Source: an uncultured bacterium (GTDB lineage: Bacteria; Bacteroidota; Rhodothermia; Rhodothermales; UBA10348). Taken from it: 64,000 nt of DNA. Under the pieces are notes generated by a model that worked only from the letters and a program-made list of their open reading frames with translations, was not told the DNA's origin and made no database searches. Both the position numbers and the translations under genes were made by a program. Shown here piece by piece: positions 17,790-27,328 of this stretch. Position 1 is the stretch's first letter, and each line of letters begins with the position of its first letter. The stretch is taken from NCBI GenBank assembly GCA_938018055.1, contig CALIKL010000023.1:1-64000 (forward strand). The letters are read 5' to 3'.

Positions 17790-18257
17790 ATGGATTTGAA
17801 ACACCTTCGAGAAGTGCTCGAGCTCGTCGCCGAGTGTGACGTATCCGAGGTAGAAATCGAAGAGGAGGATCTTCGTCTGGTCATCCGGAAGCACGCTCCG
17901 GTCCAGGCCCCTCAGGTCACCTATGCAACGGCTCCTGCACCTGCAGTAGCTCCCGTTCCGGCGGCTTCGACTCCGGCGGCTGAATCAGCTCCTGCAGCAG
18001 AGCCAGCCGGACCGTCTGGTACGGAAATCCGAGCTCCGATCGTGGGCACATTCTACGCTGCTCCCAACCCGGATTCGGATGCTTTCGTGAAAGTCGGCCA
18101 GAAAGTCAGCACCGGCGATACGCTCTGTATCATTGAAGCCATGAAGCTGATGAACGAAATCGAAAGTGAAGTGACGGGTACCGTCACCGCCATTCTCGTG
18201 GATAACGCCACGCCGGTTGAATTCGATCAGCCGCTCTTCGTCATCGATCCGAGCTGA
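17790..18257 (+). CDS. accB: Acetyl-CoA carboxylase biotin carboxyl carrier protein
   Basis: BCCP carries the carboxylated biotin for malonyl-CoA formation. I start at the ATG at 17790 ([34 protein letters not shown]), preceded by GAGAGG. The ORF track start at 17715 adds an upstream extension. The 155-residue product has the normal N-terminal segment and a Pro/Ala linker (about 40-76). The biotinyl domain has the biotin-accepting Lys119 in [10 protein letters not shown] and the thumb-like stretch [18 protein letters not shown]. accC starts 14 nt after its stop. Confidence 0.95.
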   Translation: MDLKHLREVLELVAECDVSEVEIEEEDLRLVIRKHAPVQAPQVTYATAPAPAVAPVPAASTPAAESAPAAEPAGPSGTEIRAPIVGTFYAAPNPDSDAFVKVGQKVSTGDTLCIIEAMKLMNEIESEVTGTVTAILVDNATPVEFDQPLFVIDPS

Positions 18258-18271
18258 ACGGGACCGATCCT

Positions 18272-19630
18272 GTGATCAAAAAAGTCCTTATTGCCAACCG
18301 CGGTGAAATCGCGCTTCGCATCCTTCGAACGTGCCATGAGATGGGGCTGGAGACGGTTGCCGTCTACTCTACGGCAGATCGCAATTCGCTGCATGTGCGT
18401 TTTGCCGATGAGGCCGTGTGTATTGGTCCCCCTGCAGGACGTGATTCCTATCTGCGTTTCGACCGGATCATCGCGGCTGCCGAAGTAACCGGTGCCGATG
18501 CTATCCACCCCGGCTATGGCTTCCTGGCCGAGAATGCGGATTTTTCTGCCATCTGTCAGGACCACGATCTGAAATTCATTGGTCCGGATCCGAATACGAT
18601 TCGGTTGATGGGCGACAAAAGCTTGGCCAAGGACACCATGGCCAAAGCGGGCGTCCCCGTGGTACCGGGGTCTGACGGCGAGGTAGCAGGTGCAAAGGCG
18701 GGGAAAAAGATCGCCGATGAGATGGGCTACCCCGTCATGATCAAGGCCAGTGCCGGTGGCGGCGGTCGTGGTATGCGTGTGGTGCACAAAGCCGAAGATT
18801 TCGAACAGCAGTTCACTACGGCCAGCAACGAGGCCGAAGCCGCGTTTGGCAATGGAGGGTGCTACGTAGAAAAGTTTGTAGCCGGGCCTCGTCACGTTGA
18901 AATCCAGATTCTGGGAGACGGCAAGGGCAATGTGATCCATTTCGGAGAGCGCGAATGCTCCATTCAGCGCAGGCATCAGAAGCTGCTTGAGGAGTCCCCC
19001 TCCCCTGTCGTGGATGAAGACTTGCGCCGTCGGATGGGAGAAGCGGCTATCAAGGGTGCGAAAGCTGTCAACTATGAAGGGGCAGCCACGGTAGAGTTCT
19101 TGCTGGATAATCAGGGGAATTTCTACTTCATGGAAATGAACACCCGCATTCAGGTGGAGCATCCGGTAACGGAAGAAGTCGCCGACTGTGACCTGATTGA
19201 ATACCAGATTCGGGTAGCCATGGGGGAAAACATTCGCGAGCGCGATATCCGGTTGGATGGCCACGCCATCGAATGCCGCATTAATGCGGAAGACCCGTTC
19301 CGGAATTTCTCTCCATTCCCGGGTACCATCACCACGTTCCATCCTCCAGGAGGACACGGAGTCCGTGTGGATACCCATGTGTATTCCGGCTACCAAATCC
19401 CGCCGCATTACGACTCGATGATCGCCAAGTTGATCGTGCGTGCCCGAACGCGGGATCTGGCCATCCAGAAAATGATTCGCGCGCTTGATGAGTTCGTCAT
19501 CGAAGGCGTGAAAACGACTATCCCGTTCCACCAGCAGTTACTGCGTGATGAGCGGTTCATTCAGGGTGACTTCGACACCCGTTTCCTCGAATCTTTTACC
19601 CTCCAGGAGTACGAAGATGCAATTTCCTGA
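18272..19630 (+). CDS. accC: Acetyl-CoA carboxylase, biotin carboxylase subunit
   Basis: ATP-dependent carboxylation of biotin on AccB. 452 residues with the complete ATP-grasp architecture: the N-terminal [34 protein letters not shown], the glycine-rich loop [52 protein letters not shown], and [15 protein letters not shown] with the catalytic Glu/Asn/Arg. The start codon is GTG. Its 3' end overlaps gcvH by 14 nt. accA and accD are not in the window. Confidence 0.97.
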   Translation: MIKKVLIANRGEIALRILRTCHEMGLETVAVYSTADRNSLHVRFADEAVCIGPPAGRDSYLRFDRIIAAAEVTGADAIHPGYGFLAENADFSAICQDHDLKFIGPDPNTIRLMGDKSLAKDTMAKAGVPVVPGSDGEVAGAKAGKKIADEMGYPVMIKASAGGGGRGMRVVHKAEDFEQQFTTASNEAEAAFGNGGCYVEKFVAGPRHVEIQILGDGKGNVIHFGERECSIQRRHQKLLEESPSPVVDEDLRRRMGEAAIKGAKAVNYEGAATVEFLLDNQGNFYFMEMNTRIQVEHPVTEEVADCDLIEYQIRVAMGENIRERDIRLDGHAIECRINAEDPFRNFSPFPGTITTFHPPGGHGVRVDTHVYSGYQIPPHYDSMIAKLIVRARTRDLAIQKMIRALDEFVIEGVKTTIPFHQQLLRDERFIQGDFDTRFLESFTLQEYEDAIS

Positions 19631-19997
19631 CGGTCTCTATTACACCAAGGACCACGAATGGCTCAAAGTTGATGGATCCACCGGAACGGTGGGCATTACC
19701 GATTTCGCCCAGTCCGAGCTTGGCGATATCGTGTACGTAGATGTGGACACCCTGGACGAGGCTGTTGAGACAGACGGCGTTTTTGGCACTATCGAGGCTG
19801 TCAAGACCGTTTCAGAGCTGTTCATGCCGGTCAGCGGTACGGTAACTGCCGTCAATGAGGACCTGGAGGATGCTCCTGAAGCCGTCAACAATGATCCTTA
19901 CGGTGACGGTTGGCTCATTAAAGTGGCTATCGACGACGTCTCCGAACTGGAGGGCCTTCTCTCTGCCGCTGATTACGCCGACATGGTCGGCCAATAG
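19617..19997 (+). CDS. gcvH: Glycine cleavage system H protein
   Basis: GcvH shuttles the lipoyl-bound aminomethyl group between GcvP, GcvT and Lpd. The start is ATG 19617 ([18 protein letters not shown]), the canonical N-terminus, inside the end of accC and preceded by CAGGAG. 126 residues, with lipoyl-accepting Lys63 in [16 protein letters not shown] and the conserved C-terminal [11 protein letters not shown]. gcvP is 8 kb downstream on the same strand and gcvT is not in the window. Coupling of a lipoyl carrier gene to the biotin carboxylase operon is unusual and noted as a finding. Confidence 0.96.
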   Translation: MQFPDGLYYTKDHEWLKVDGSTGTVGITDFAQSELGDIVYVDVDTLDEAVETDGVFGTIEAVKTVSELFMPVSGTVTAVNEDLEDAPEAVNNDPYGDGWLIKVAIDDVSELEGLLSAADYADMVGQ

Positions 19998-20008
19998 TTC
20001 TTCCCCAC

Positions 20009-21577
20009 ATGCACCAGCGCATCGTCATCCTGGATTTTGGATCGCAGTTCACTCAGTTGATTGCGAGGAGAGTCCGGGAGGCCGGAGTCTATTCGGAAAT
20101 TTGGCCTTGTACGCTTCCCCTTGAGGAAGTGGCGGCCATGAATCCCCAAGGTATCATCCTCTCTGGCGGCCCGTCCTCAGTCTATGACGAGGGCGCTCCT
20201 CAACTCGACCCTGCCATCTTGGATCTGAAGAGAGAGGACGGCTCAAACGTGCCCATTTTCGGGATTTGCTACGGCCTTCAGGTCATGGCTCACGCGTTGG
20301 GAGGTGAAGTCCAGTCTGCAGCGAAGCGTGAATTCGGACGGGCTGGGGTAGAAACTGACACCGCCAACCCCCTTTTCGAAGGTATTCCGGAAGGAAGTCA
20401 GGTCTGGATGAGCCATGGCGATCATCTGACGCGTTTGCCTGAGGGGTTTGAGGTCATCGCCCACACGGATAATGCGCCCATAGCGGCGGTTCGATCGACC
20501 CGATATCCCCACTATGGTGTCCAATTCCACCCTGAGGTGCACCATACTCCACACGGTCCTGAGATCATCCGAAATTTCGTGATCGGCATCTGCGGATGTG
20601 ACGGTGACTGGTCTGCAGCCTCGTTCATCGAAGAAAAAAAGGCTGAGATTCGAGAACAGGTGGGAGAAGATCATGTCATCCTTGGCCTGTCTGGAGGCGT
20701 TGATTCTTCCGTGGCTGCGGTACTGCTACATGAAGCCATCGGAGATCAGTTGACGTGCATTTTCGTCAACAACGGATTACTCCGGAAAGGCGAATGGGAG
20801 CAGGTCCAGCAGACGTTCCGGGATAACTATCAGATCCGCTTGAAGGCTATCGACGCCAGCGACCTCTTTCTGGATCGGTTGGCGGATGTCGTGGACCCTG
20901 AGCGCAAGCGCGTCATCATTGGTAACACGTTTGTCGAAGTCTTTGATGACGCTAAAGCAGAGATCATCGACGAACTGGGTGCTAAACCCAAATTCCTCGC
21001 TCAAGGCACGCTTTATCCGGATGTTATCGAAAGTGTCTCATTCAAGGGCCCCTCGGCCACAATCAAGACACACCATAACGTAGGTGGCCTTCCCGAAGAG
21101 ATGGAATTCGAGGTCGTCGAACCATTCCGGGAGCTGTTCAAGGATGAGGTGCGTGCCATTGGTAGGTTGCTGAACGTGCCGGAAGAAATCGTGGGGCGCC
21201 ACCCGTTCCCGGGCCCCGGCCTTGGAATTCGGGTCATTGGCCCTGTTACGCGCCAAGATGTTGCGCTCTTACAGGAAGCCGATCACATCTTCATCTCAGA
21301 GTTGCGTAACTGGAACTTGTATGACGACGTCTGGCAAGCATTTGCCGTGTTGCTTCCCGTTCAGACCGTGGGCGTCATGGGGGACGAGAGGACGTATGAA
21401 AATGTGTGCGCGCTGCGAGCAGTCACGAGTGTGGACGGCATGACGGCGGATTGGTCGCGTCTGCCAAACGACTTCCTTGCCCACGTCTCCAATCGCATCG
21501 TGAATGAAATCCGGGGCATCAACCGAACGGTCTACGACATCAGCTCCAAGCCACCTGCAACCATCGAGTGGGAGTGA
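20009..21577 (+). CDS. guaA: GMP synthase (glutamine-hydrolysing)
   Basis: Converts XMP to GMP using glutamine and ATP. 522 residues in the usual order. The class I amidotransferase has nucleophile Cys87 in FGICYGLQ and [11 protein letters not shown] as the His/Glu pair. The ATP pyrophosphatase domain has the P-loop [21 protein letters not shown] (about 226-246). The C-terminal dimerisation domain contains [14 protein letters not shown] and ends [13 protein letters not shown]. It follows gcvH by 11 nt, and its stop overlaps the next start as TGATG. Confidence 0.98.
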   Translation: MHQRIVILDFGSQFTQLIARRVREAGVYSEIWPCTLPLEEVAAMNPQGIILSGGPSSVYDEGAPQLDPAILDLKREDGSNVPIFGICYGLQVMAHALGGEVQSAAKREFGRAGVETDTANPLFEGIPEGSQVWMSHGDHLTRLPEGFEVIAHTDNAPIAAVRSTRYPHYGVQFHPEVHHTPHGPEIIRNFVIGICGCDGDWSAASFIEEKKAEIREQVGEDHVILGLSGGVDSSVAAVLLHEAIGDQLTCIFVNNGLLRKGEWEQVQQTFRDNYQIRLKAIDASDLFLDRLADVVDPERKRVIIGNTFVEVFDDAKAEIIDELGAKPKFLAQGTLYPDVIESVSFKGPSATIKTHHNVGGLPEEMEFEVVEPFRELFKDEVRAIGRLLNVPEEIVGRHPFPGPGLGIRVIGPVTRQDVALLQEADHIFISELRNWNLYDDVWQAFAVLLPVQTVGVMGDERTYENVCALRAVTSVDGMTADWSRLPNDFLAHVSNRIVNEIRGINRTVYDISSKPPATIEWE

Positions 21578-23013
21578 TGCGGCGTCCGCACTGTCGGATA
21601 TACTGCCTGTTCCTGTTTGGACTCCTTCTGGTCTTCGGATTTGTGGGACGAGATGTACAGGCGCAAGGAAGCCGCGTAATTGATCAGATACCCGCAGCAG
21701 ATTCGGTTTTATCTGTTGGCTTCGCTGCGTTCGACGCAAGCAGCTGGCAGGTTGCTTTCGACCATTTCAGAGCGGTTGAGACCGATTATGGTCGCAACGC
21801 CTCTGCTTCCACCGCTCGGATAATGGCCGCGAAGGCCGCCTTCCGGATGGGTGACTTCGATCAGACCCGGCGACTCCTCTCGTCGTACGCCATCGATTTC
21901 CCGGGGTCCTCGTACATCAATCCAGCGCGGAGTCTTGAACAGCGAGCCTACGAGACGGCATCCCGGCAACCCGACAAAACGATCGATATTGGAATCATGC
22001 TGCCGCTGAGCGAATCGGTACGCGTTCCGTCACAACAGATGTTCAATGGCATCCGAATGGCTGTGGATAATCACAATCAGGATGCGCTTAATCTGCGGGC
22101 CAGGATGGTCTTCCAGGATATCTCAGGCGGTGCAGATGAAGCTGCTGCCACGGTTTCCCGGATGGCGGAAGATGGAATCGACGTAATCATCGGGACGCTG
22201 TTTTCAGCTTCTGCCATCGCGGCGGCGGAGCGGGCAGATGAAGAGGGCATCGTATTCATAGCTCCCATGGCCACGGATGAACGGGTGTCAGATGGGCGCC
22301 GATTTGCCTTCCAGGCGAACCCAAGTATGCAAGCGCGGGGTCGGGTGATGGGACGCTTTGCTGTTAACGGATTACGATTGGACAGTCTCGCCGTACTTGC
22401 AATAGCTGACGAACGTGGGATCACGGAACGGTTGGCGGATGGGTTTATCCAGGGTGCCACCGAGAATGGTGCTGCCATCAACTTGATCCAAATTGCAGGC
22501 TCCCAATCTGAATTCCTTTCGCTTCCCGATACCCTGGCTGTAGATACGCTGAGCATAGTGGAAGCGGTCTATATCCCGATGGCCTCCCGAAACACTGCCG
22601 AGGAGGCGGGCCGCGTACTGGGCATGTTTGATCGCTGGAACCGAGGTATGCGCATCCTGGGGAATACGGCTTGGCATGATCTGCCTCAGCGCTCTCACGC
22701 CTCTCGGTACCAGCTGACCTACTCGAATGACTTTTTTCCTGACCTTAATTCCGTTCCGTATCTGCAGTTCGGATGGGGCTACTATGACCTGAGCGGTGAA
22801 GAGGTCGGACGATTGGGGGTTACTGGATATGACGTAACCCGGTTCGTTTTGGACATCCTTAACGGAATGGACAGCCGAACCCTTGTAGATCGGATTCGAA
22901 ACGCCCCTCCGTTCCAGGGATTTGGAATACGTATGGCCTTCAATGGCGGTAACGTAAACGAAGGACTGTTCTACCATCGATACCGGGATGGTCGGCTTGA
23001 CCTGATCCGGTAA
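21577..23013 (+). CDS. Periplasmic-binding-protein-like lipoprotein-activator type protein (LpoA/ABC substrate-binding fold)
   Basis: About 478 residues from the ATG at 21577, which overlaps the guaA stop. The N-terminal signal LFLFGLLLVFGFVGRDVQAQG exports it. Residues 40-130 contain TPR-like helices (FAAFDASSWQVAFDHFRAVETDYG...AAFRMGDFDQTRRLLSSYAIDFPGS). The remainder is a type I periplasmic binding fold: IDIGIMLPLSESVRVPSQQMFNGIRMAVDNHN, DVIIGTLFSASAIAAAERADEEGIVFIAPMA. TPR plus this fold is the layout of penicillin-binding-protein activators such as LpoA and of some ABC-type ligand-binding proteins. No permease genes are nearby, and bamD follows, which favours an envelope role. That is inference. 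Confidence 0.7.
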   Translation: MRRPHCRIYCLFLFGLLLVFGFVGRDVQAQGSRVIDQIPAADSVLSVGFAAFDASSWQVAFDHFRAVETDYGRNASASTARIMAAKAAFRMGDFDQTRRLLSSYAIDFPGSSYINPARSLEQRAYETASRQPDKTIDIGIMLPLSESVRVPSQQMFNGIRMAVDNHNQDALNLRARMVFQDISGGADEAAATVSRMAEDGIDVIIGTLFSASAIAAAERADEEGIVFIAPMATDERVSDGRRFAFQANPSMQARGRVMGRFAVNGLRLDSLAVLAIADERGITERLADGFIQGATENGAAINLIQIAGSQSEFLSLPDTLAVDTLSIVEAVYIPMASRNTAEEAGRVLGMFDRWNRGMRILGNTAWHDLPQRSHASRYQLTYSNDFFPDLNSVPYLQFGWGYYDLSGEEVGRLGVTGYDVTRFVLDILNGMDSRTLVDRIRNAPPFQGFGIRMAFNGGNVNEGLFYHRYRDGRLDLIR

Positions 23014-23040
23014 GCATGGACGGACCATCAGCCTTATTCA

Positions 23041-23204
23041 ATGCATGATTCCGGACGCACTCGTGGGCGGTCTGACGAGGTAGGAACTGCCCCTGCAAGG
23101 CACCGTATGAGCGACCCGTTCCAGCCCCAGGTTCTGTTTCCAGCTCCTGTCACGGACGGGAAGCTACCCACCGAGCAGAGCTACGCCCGACATCCTGTTT
23201 TTTT
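23041..23204 (+). ncRNA. Candidate structured RNA in the gap before bamD
   Basis: The 280-nt gap 23014-23293 has no credible ORF but contains several local hairpins. They are CTCGT/ACGAG near 23061, TGCC-cctgcaa-GGCA near 23088, and CGGG-a-AGCT paired with AGCT-acg-CCCG (23157-23189). The last is followed by CATCCTG and seven T residues (23198-23204), as in a factor-independent terminator. Ends GATTCCGGACG and CGCCCGACATC pair at about 8 of 11 positions. Known RNA families (SRP, RNase P, tmRNA, 6S) could not be matched by eye. It could also simply be the terminator of the upstream operon. Confidence 0.35.
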
Positions 23205-23293
23205 AGACCTATCACTGGGATTCCTGACAACGGCGACATACGATTGAGTAGTCTGCCTACGTTTCAGATTGAGAACCCTTCACGAAGCTGCGC

Positions 23294-24109
23294 ATGCGCG
23301 ATCTCAGATTTTCCACTTCCTTATTGCTGACGTTGACGTTGGCCATTTTTCTCTCCGCTTGTGCGGGTAGCGGTCGGCTGCGATACGATACGCCCGAGGA
23401 GGCCTTCAACAAGGGCCTTGCAGAGTTTGAAGATGGTGATTTCGATTCAGCCGCTGAATACCTGCAGGGTGTGTTCGACTTCGGTCGCACACACCAGTGG
23501 GCAGCAGATGCGCAGCTTCTTCTCGCTCGTGCTTACCGTGCCAACGAGGAATTTCTTCTTGCAGCGAACGAATACACCCGCTTCACTCAGATCTATCGGA
23601 GTGACCCGCGTGTTCCGGATGCGGATTATGAGTTGGCCATGACCTATTTCGACCGCTCTCCGCATTATCGCCTCGATCAGACAGACACCGAGCGCGCAAT
23701 CGTACAATTCCAACTTTTCATCGAACGATACGGATCGAATCCGCTGGTGGACGAGGCCCAATCAAGGATTACGGAGCTTCGTGGGAAGCTCGCCCGCAAG
23801 CAGATTCACACCGCGCAGCTCTACGAACGTCGAGAATACTTCAACGCTGCTGCGGTCTCCTACGAAGCAGCATTTGACCGCTTCTACGACACGGATTTTG
23901 CGGATGACGCCTTGCTTGGCGCGATGCGCGCGTACTACGATTACGCGCGTCTGAGCATCCGGGGCCGTCAATTGGAACGCCTCGAAAAAGCAGAAGAGAA
24001 CTACGACCGACTGATCCAGATTTTCCCAGACAGCCCGCTGGTCAAAGACGCCGAGTCCATCTATATCTCCGTGCGGTCGATGATGGACTCCTTCGACTCC
24101 CAATCGTGA
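23294..24109 (+). CDS. bamD: Outer membrane assembly lipoprotein BamD (TPR type)
   Basis: BamD is the essential lipoprotein partner of BamA in outer-membrane protein insertion. 271 residues with a lipoprotein signal, LLLTLTLAIFLSAC (Cys23). The sequence then shows TPR repeats: TPEEAFNKGLAEFEDGDFDSAAEYLQGVF, WAADAQLLLARAYRANEEFLLAANEYTRFTQIYRSD, ERAIVQFQLFIERYGSNP, and AQLYERREYFNAAAVSYEAAFDRFYDTDFADDALLGAMRAYYDYARLS. Order and spacing agree with BamD. nadD overlaps its stop by TGATG. Confidence 0.92.
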   Translation: MRDLRFSTSLLLTLTLAIFLSACAGSGRLRYDTPEEAFNKGLAEFEDGDFDSAAEYLQGVFDFGRTHQWAADAQLLLARAYRANEEFLLAANEYTRFTQIYRSDPRVPDADYELAMTYFDRSPHYRLDQTDTERAIVQFQLFIERYGSNPLVDEAQSRITELRGKLARKQIHTAQLYERREYFNAAAVSYEAAFDRFYDTDFADDALLGAMRAYYDYARLSIRGRQLERLEKAEENYDRLIQIFPDSPLVKDAESIYISVRSMMDSFDSQS

Positions 24110-24690
24110 TGAAACAGCGTGTCGGCATTTTTGGAGGCACGTTTGACCCGCCCCATCGGGGACATCTTCAGGTGGCCCGCGCGGCCTACGACGAATTGAA
24201 GCTGGATCGCTTGCTCTGGATTCCGGCCGGCACACCCCCACACAAAAGGTCTCTTCCACTCTCCGAGGCCCATCACCGTGTTGCCATGACGGAGTTCATG
24301 GTAGCTGAAGACGATCGGTTCGCGCTAGAGTTGTTTGAGGTATCACGCAGCACAACTTCTTTCACGGTTGAGACGCTGCGGTATCTGAGGAGAATGTATC
24401 CTGAGGATGCCTTGGTCTTGATCATGGGAGAAGACCAATGGGCATCCTTCGACTCCTGGTCCCAGCCGGCTGTCATTCGCTCCCTGGCCGAAATTGCCGT
24501 TTATCATCGAGCTGCTGACGGCAACGAGCGATACACGCAGTTGTCCACTCCCGATTATTGGTTGTCTGGCTCTCTGCTTGCCGAGACCAGCACAGCCATC
24601 CGGCAACGGGTTTTCCGGGGAGAAAAGGTGGCGGATGACCTCCTGGAAACTGTCGCTGCTTACGTGAACACGAATGCCCTGTATCGATAG
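24109..24690 (+). CDS. nadD: Nicotinate-nucleotide adenylyltransferase
   Basis: Forms deamido-NAD from nicotinate mononucleotide and ATP. 193 residues from the ATG at 24109. The nucleotidyltransferase motif VGIFGGTFDPPHRGHLQVA has the HxGH-type His pair. The substrate-specific segments LWIPAGTPPHK and MGEDQWASFDSW (usually GxDxxxxxxxW) follow, and the C-terminal nucleotide-binding motif appears as ETSTAIRQRV. Overlap with bamD indicates a two-gene transcript. Confidence 0.93.
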   Translation: MKQRVGIFGGTFDPPHRGHLQVARAAYDELKLDRLLWIPAGTPPHKRSLPLSEAHHRVAMTEFMVAEDDRFALELFEVSRSTTSFTVETLRYLRRMYPEDALVLIMGEDQWASFDSWSQPAVIRSLAEIAVYHRAADGNERYTQLSTPDYWLSGSLLAETSTAIRQRVFRGEKVADDLLETVAAYVNTNALYR

Positions 24691-24797
24691 CTCCGAAGCG
24701 CTGGCAGGACGTGTTGTTCAGGCAAGGTCATCTGGATTGAGTACTCCCCTTTGCTGAGCCGAATCGTATCTTGGGTGTCGTTCACCCACGGCTTCCC

Positions 24798-26417
24798 ATG
24801 CTGACACCTCCTGACCGGTTACGCGACCGGATTTCCCAGCTCATCTTCCCGCGAATCGGCTCGAATATGATGCCGGCGATTTCGGTCGAAGACGACGCGG
24901 CCCGAATCGAGGAGTTGATGGAAGAATTCCCCATTGGCGGCCTCTGTCTCTTCAATGGCGACCTGATCCGTACGCCACAGACGCTGACTCGCCTGCAGTC
25001 GAAAGCAGCCTATCCCCTACTGGTGGCGACGGACATGGAGCGTGGTCTTGGGCAGCAACTGAATGGAGCGACTGTTTTTCCGCATGCGATGGCGTTCCAG
25101 GCGACCGGCGAAGATGCCGAATCCCTTTTGAAAGCCTCCGCAAAAGCGGCCGCACGAGAAGCACTGGCCGCTGGGCTACACATCAGTTTCTCGCCGGTGG
25201 CAGACATAAACTCGAATCCTGCAAACCCGATCATTTCTACTCGTGCTTATGGCACCACGACGGAAACGGTCAATCGCCTGATCACGGCATACATGCGCGG
25301 ATGTCAGGAAGAGGGTCTGTTCACGACGGCCAAGCACTTCCCGGGTCACGGAGACACGGACGTTGATTCGCACGAAACGCTCCCGGTCGTGGAACGCGAT
25401 CGCACGGCCCTCGAAGCGTTGGAGCTGGCTCCTTTTCGCCGATCCATCGCACAGGGTGTTTCCCTGATCATGACCGCCCACGTGGCCTATCCCGGCCTTG
25501 ATCCTTCAGGGACCGAGGCTACCAGATCGCGAACCATTCTGTGGGATCTGCTTCGCAAGGATATGGGATTCAAAGGCGTGATCATCTCCGACAGCTTGCT
25601 GATGGCTGGCGCGGGCAGTCGCGAAGAACATCCCGGAGAGATGGCCGCCGCCCTGCTGGAAGCCGGACTGGACATCTTGCTCGATATCAAGGATGTGCCC
25701 GCTACCGTGGATTACCTGGTCTCGGCGGTGCGCTCGGGACGCATTCCCGAGGCATTGATTGATGCTGCACTGGAAAGGGTGTGGAGTCTGAAGGTCCGAT
25801 TTGCCGCCCGATTCGGAAAAGGAGCCTTCGTAGATCCATCTCTCGCCGTTCCCTATCAGGAAATCGGGTGTGAACGGCACCGGCTCCTAGCCGACGAGAT
25901 TGCACGTAAAGCGGTCCAGGTGGCTATCGGAGATGGTAACACCATCCGTCTTCCCACCCCCAGAATGGGCCAAAAGGGACCCATTTGTTTCCTGGTTCGT
26001 CCGCATACCACCTACAACGACCCCACTCAAGCTCCGCTTGAAACCGCCTTCCTTCGCGCCTTTCCGGATGGTCATTACATCGAAATCAATCCCGAATCCG
26101 AAGAGGATGACCTCCAGTCCCTGATCGAAGACGCAAGCAAGCACAGCGCTGTCGTCGTGGCTGCCATCGTGAAACCGGCTGCATGGCATCGATTCGGCCT
26201 CCTTCCCTTCCAGAAGCAATTCATCCGAGATCTGGTGGATCGCTACCCTGTGTGGCTGGCCGCCTTGGGAAGCCCCCTGCTGTTGGCCGATTTCCAGGAC
26301 ACTACGGCAGGTATCTGTGTGTATTCGGACGTCGAGCCTTCCATGCAGGCCCTGGTCGACTTCCTGGCAGATCGAAAAGACACCCGAGCTCCCATACTAC
26401 CGAGCCTCCCCTCATGA
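24798..26417 (+). CDS. Family 3 glycoside hydrolase, NagZ-like beta-N-acetylhexosaminidase
   Basis: 539 residues from the ATG at 24798; the ORF track uses a TTG 27 nt upstream. The N-terminal 340 residues are a GH3 barrel: GGLCLFNGD, LVATDMERGLGQQL, and FSPVADINSNPANPIISTRAYG. It also has the NagZ loop signature KHFPGHGDTDVDSHETLP, which carries the catalytic His, and the nucleophile Asp in GVIISDSLLMAGA. NagZ removes GlcNAc from anhydro-muropeptides in wall recycling. A C-terminal alpha/beta domain of about 190 residues is extra compared with short proteobacterial NagZ. No signal peptide is seen, suggesting a cytoplasmic site. Its stop overlaps the next gene by ATGA. Confidence 0.87.
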   Translation: MLTPPDRLRDRISQLIFPRIGSNMMPAISVEDDAARIEELMEEFPIGGLCLFNGDLIRTPQTLTRLQSKAAYPLLVATDMERGLGQQLNGATVFPHAMAFQATGEDAESLLKASAKAAAREALAAGLHISFSPVADINSNPANPIISTRAYGTTTETVNRLITAYMRGCQEEGLFTTAKHFPGHGDTDVDSHETLPVVERDRTALEALELAPFRRSIAQGVSLIMTAHVAYPGLDPSGTEATRSRTILWDLLRKDMGFKGVIISDSLLMAGAGSREEHPGEMAAALLEAGLDILLDIKDVPATVDYLVSAVRSGRIPEALIDAALERVWSLKVRFAARFGKGAFVDPSLAVPYQEIGCERHRLLADEIARKAVQVAIGDGNTIRLPTPRMGQKGPICFLVRPHTTYNDPTQAPLETAFLRAFPDGHYIEINPESEEDDLQSLIEDASKHSAVVVAAIVKPAAWHRFGLLPFQKQFIRDLVDRYPVWLAALGSPLLLADFQDTTAGICVYSDVEPSMQALVDFLADRKDTRAPILPSLPS

Positions 26418-27328
26418 ATCGTTTTTCCCGAATCGTGTACGCCATTTTCATGACCCTGCTCATCGGTTTTTCTGGATGCACGGAGCCTGAACAGATGATA
26501 CCTGACATCGAATCCCTCTCTGCACGGATTGATACCCTCGTCGCGGCACAGGAGGGAGCCATCGTTTCCGTATCCGTTCTGGATGCGTCCTCCGGTGTGG
26601 AATGGCATCGGGAGGGAGACCGGCTTTACCATGCAGCATCCACCATGAAATTGCCGGTGTTGATAGAACTGTTCCGCCAGTCTTCCGAGGAGCGGTTCGC
26701 GATGCAGGACGAGATCATCCTGAAGAATGAGTTTCGCTCAATCGTAGATGGGTCACTCTACAGCATCGAGGACGACTCAGACGACGCCATCTACGAGCAG
26801 CTGGGGCAACCAATGAGCTTGCGACAGCTCGCCTACAACATGACCACGGTCTCTTCGAACCTGGCAACCAATCTGCTCATCGATTTCCTTGACGCGGATT
26901 CCGTTCAGGCAACGTCTGAGCGACTTGGCACGACGTTGATGCAGACTATTCGAGGCGTTGAAGATCTGAAAGCATTTGAGCTGGGCCTCTCCAACCGGGC
27001 CACGTCCGCAGACCTTGCCATCCTCATGGAAGCGATTCGGACAGATCAGGCAGTTTCCGAAGCCGCCGACGCACAAATGCGCGAAATCCTGATGGATCAA
27101 GTGTTCAACTCGATGATCCCAAACGGACTCCCCGAAGGCACGAAGGTGGCTCATAAAACCGGTTCCATCACAGAGATCCATCATGATGCAGCCATTATTT
27201 ATCCCGTTTCCGGGGCGCCGTATGTCCTGGTGATCATGACCCAGGGAATTGCAGATCGGGATACGAGCTCGGCCTTGGGTTCAGCCATCACTGAGGCCGT
27301 TCACCAGACGTTGCGAGGGACATCGTGA
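26414..27328 (+). CDS. Class A beta-lactamase-like serine hydrolase lipoprotein
   Basis: 304 residues from the ATG at 26414. The lipoprotein signal is IFMTLLIGFSGC (Cys22). Active-site motifs of the serine beta-lactamase/DD-peptidase fold are present: Ser76-T-M-Lys79 in AASTMKLPVLIELF, Ser-Ser-Asn (147-149) in place of SDN, and Lys-Thr-Gly (248-250) in VAHKTGSI. The segment RGVEDLKAFELGLSNRATSADLAILMEAI is typical of the beta-lactamase-2 group found in Bacteroidota. Whether it hydrolyses beta-lactams or trims peptidoglycan is not decidable from sequence. Overlap with the nagZ-like gene implies coupled expression in wall metabolism. The following rnc gene overlaps by GTGA. Confidence 0.8.
   Translation: MNRFSRIVYAIFMTLLIGFSGCTEPEQMIPDIESLSARIDTLVAAQEGAIVSVSVLDASSGVEWHREGDRLYHAASTMKLPVLIELFRQSSEERFAMQDEIILKNEFRSIVDGSLYSIEDDSDDAIYEQLGQPMSLRQLAYNMTTVSSNLATNLLIDFLDADSVQATSERLGTTLMQTIRGVEDLKAFELGLSNRATSADLAILMEAIRTDQAVSEAADAQMREILMDQVFNSMIPNGLPEGTKVAHKTGSITEIHHDAAIIYPVSGAPYVLVIMTQGIADRDTSSALGSAITEAVHQTLRGTS

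Noticed and set aside
18227-19531. 434-residue antisense ORF inside accC
   Set aside because: Entirely overlapped by the intact accC frame, and its translation shows no family motifs.
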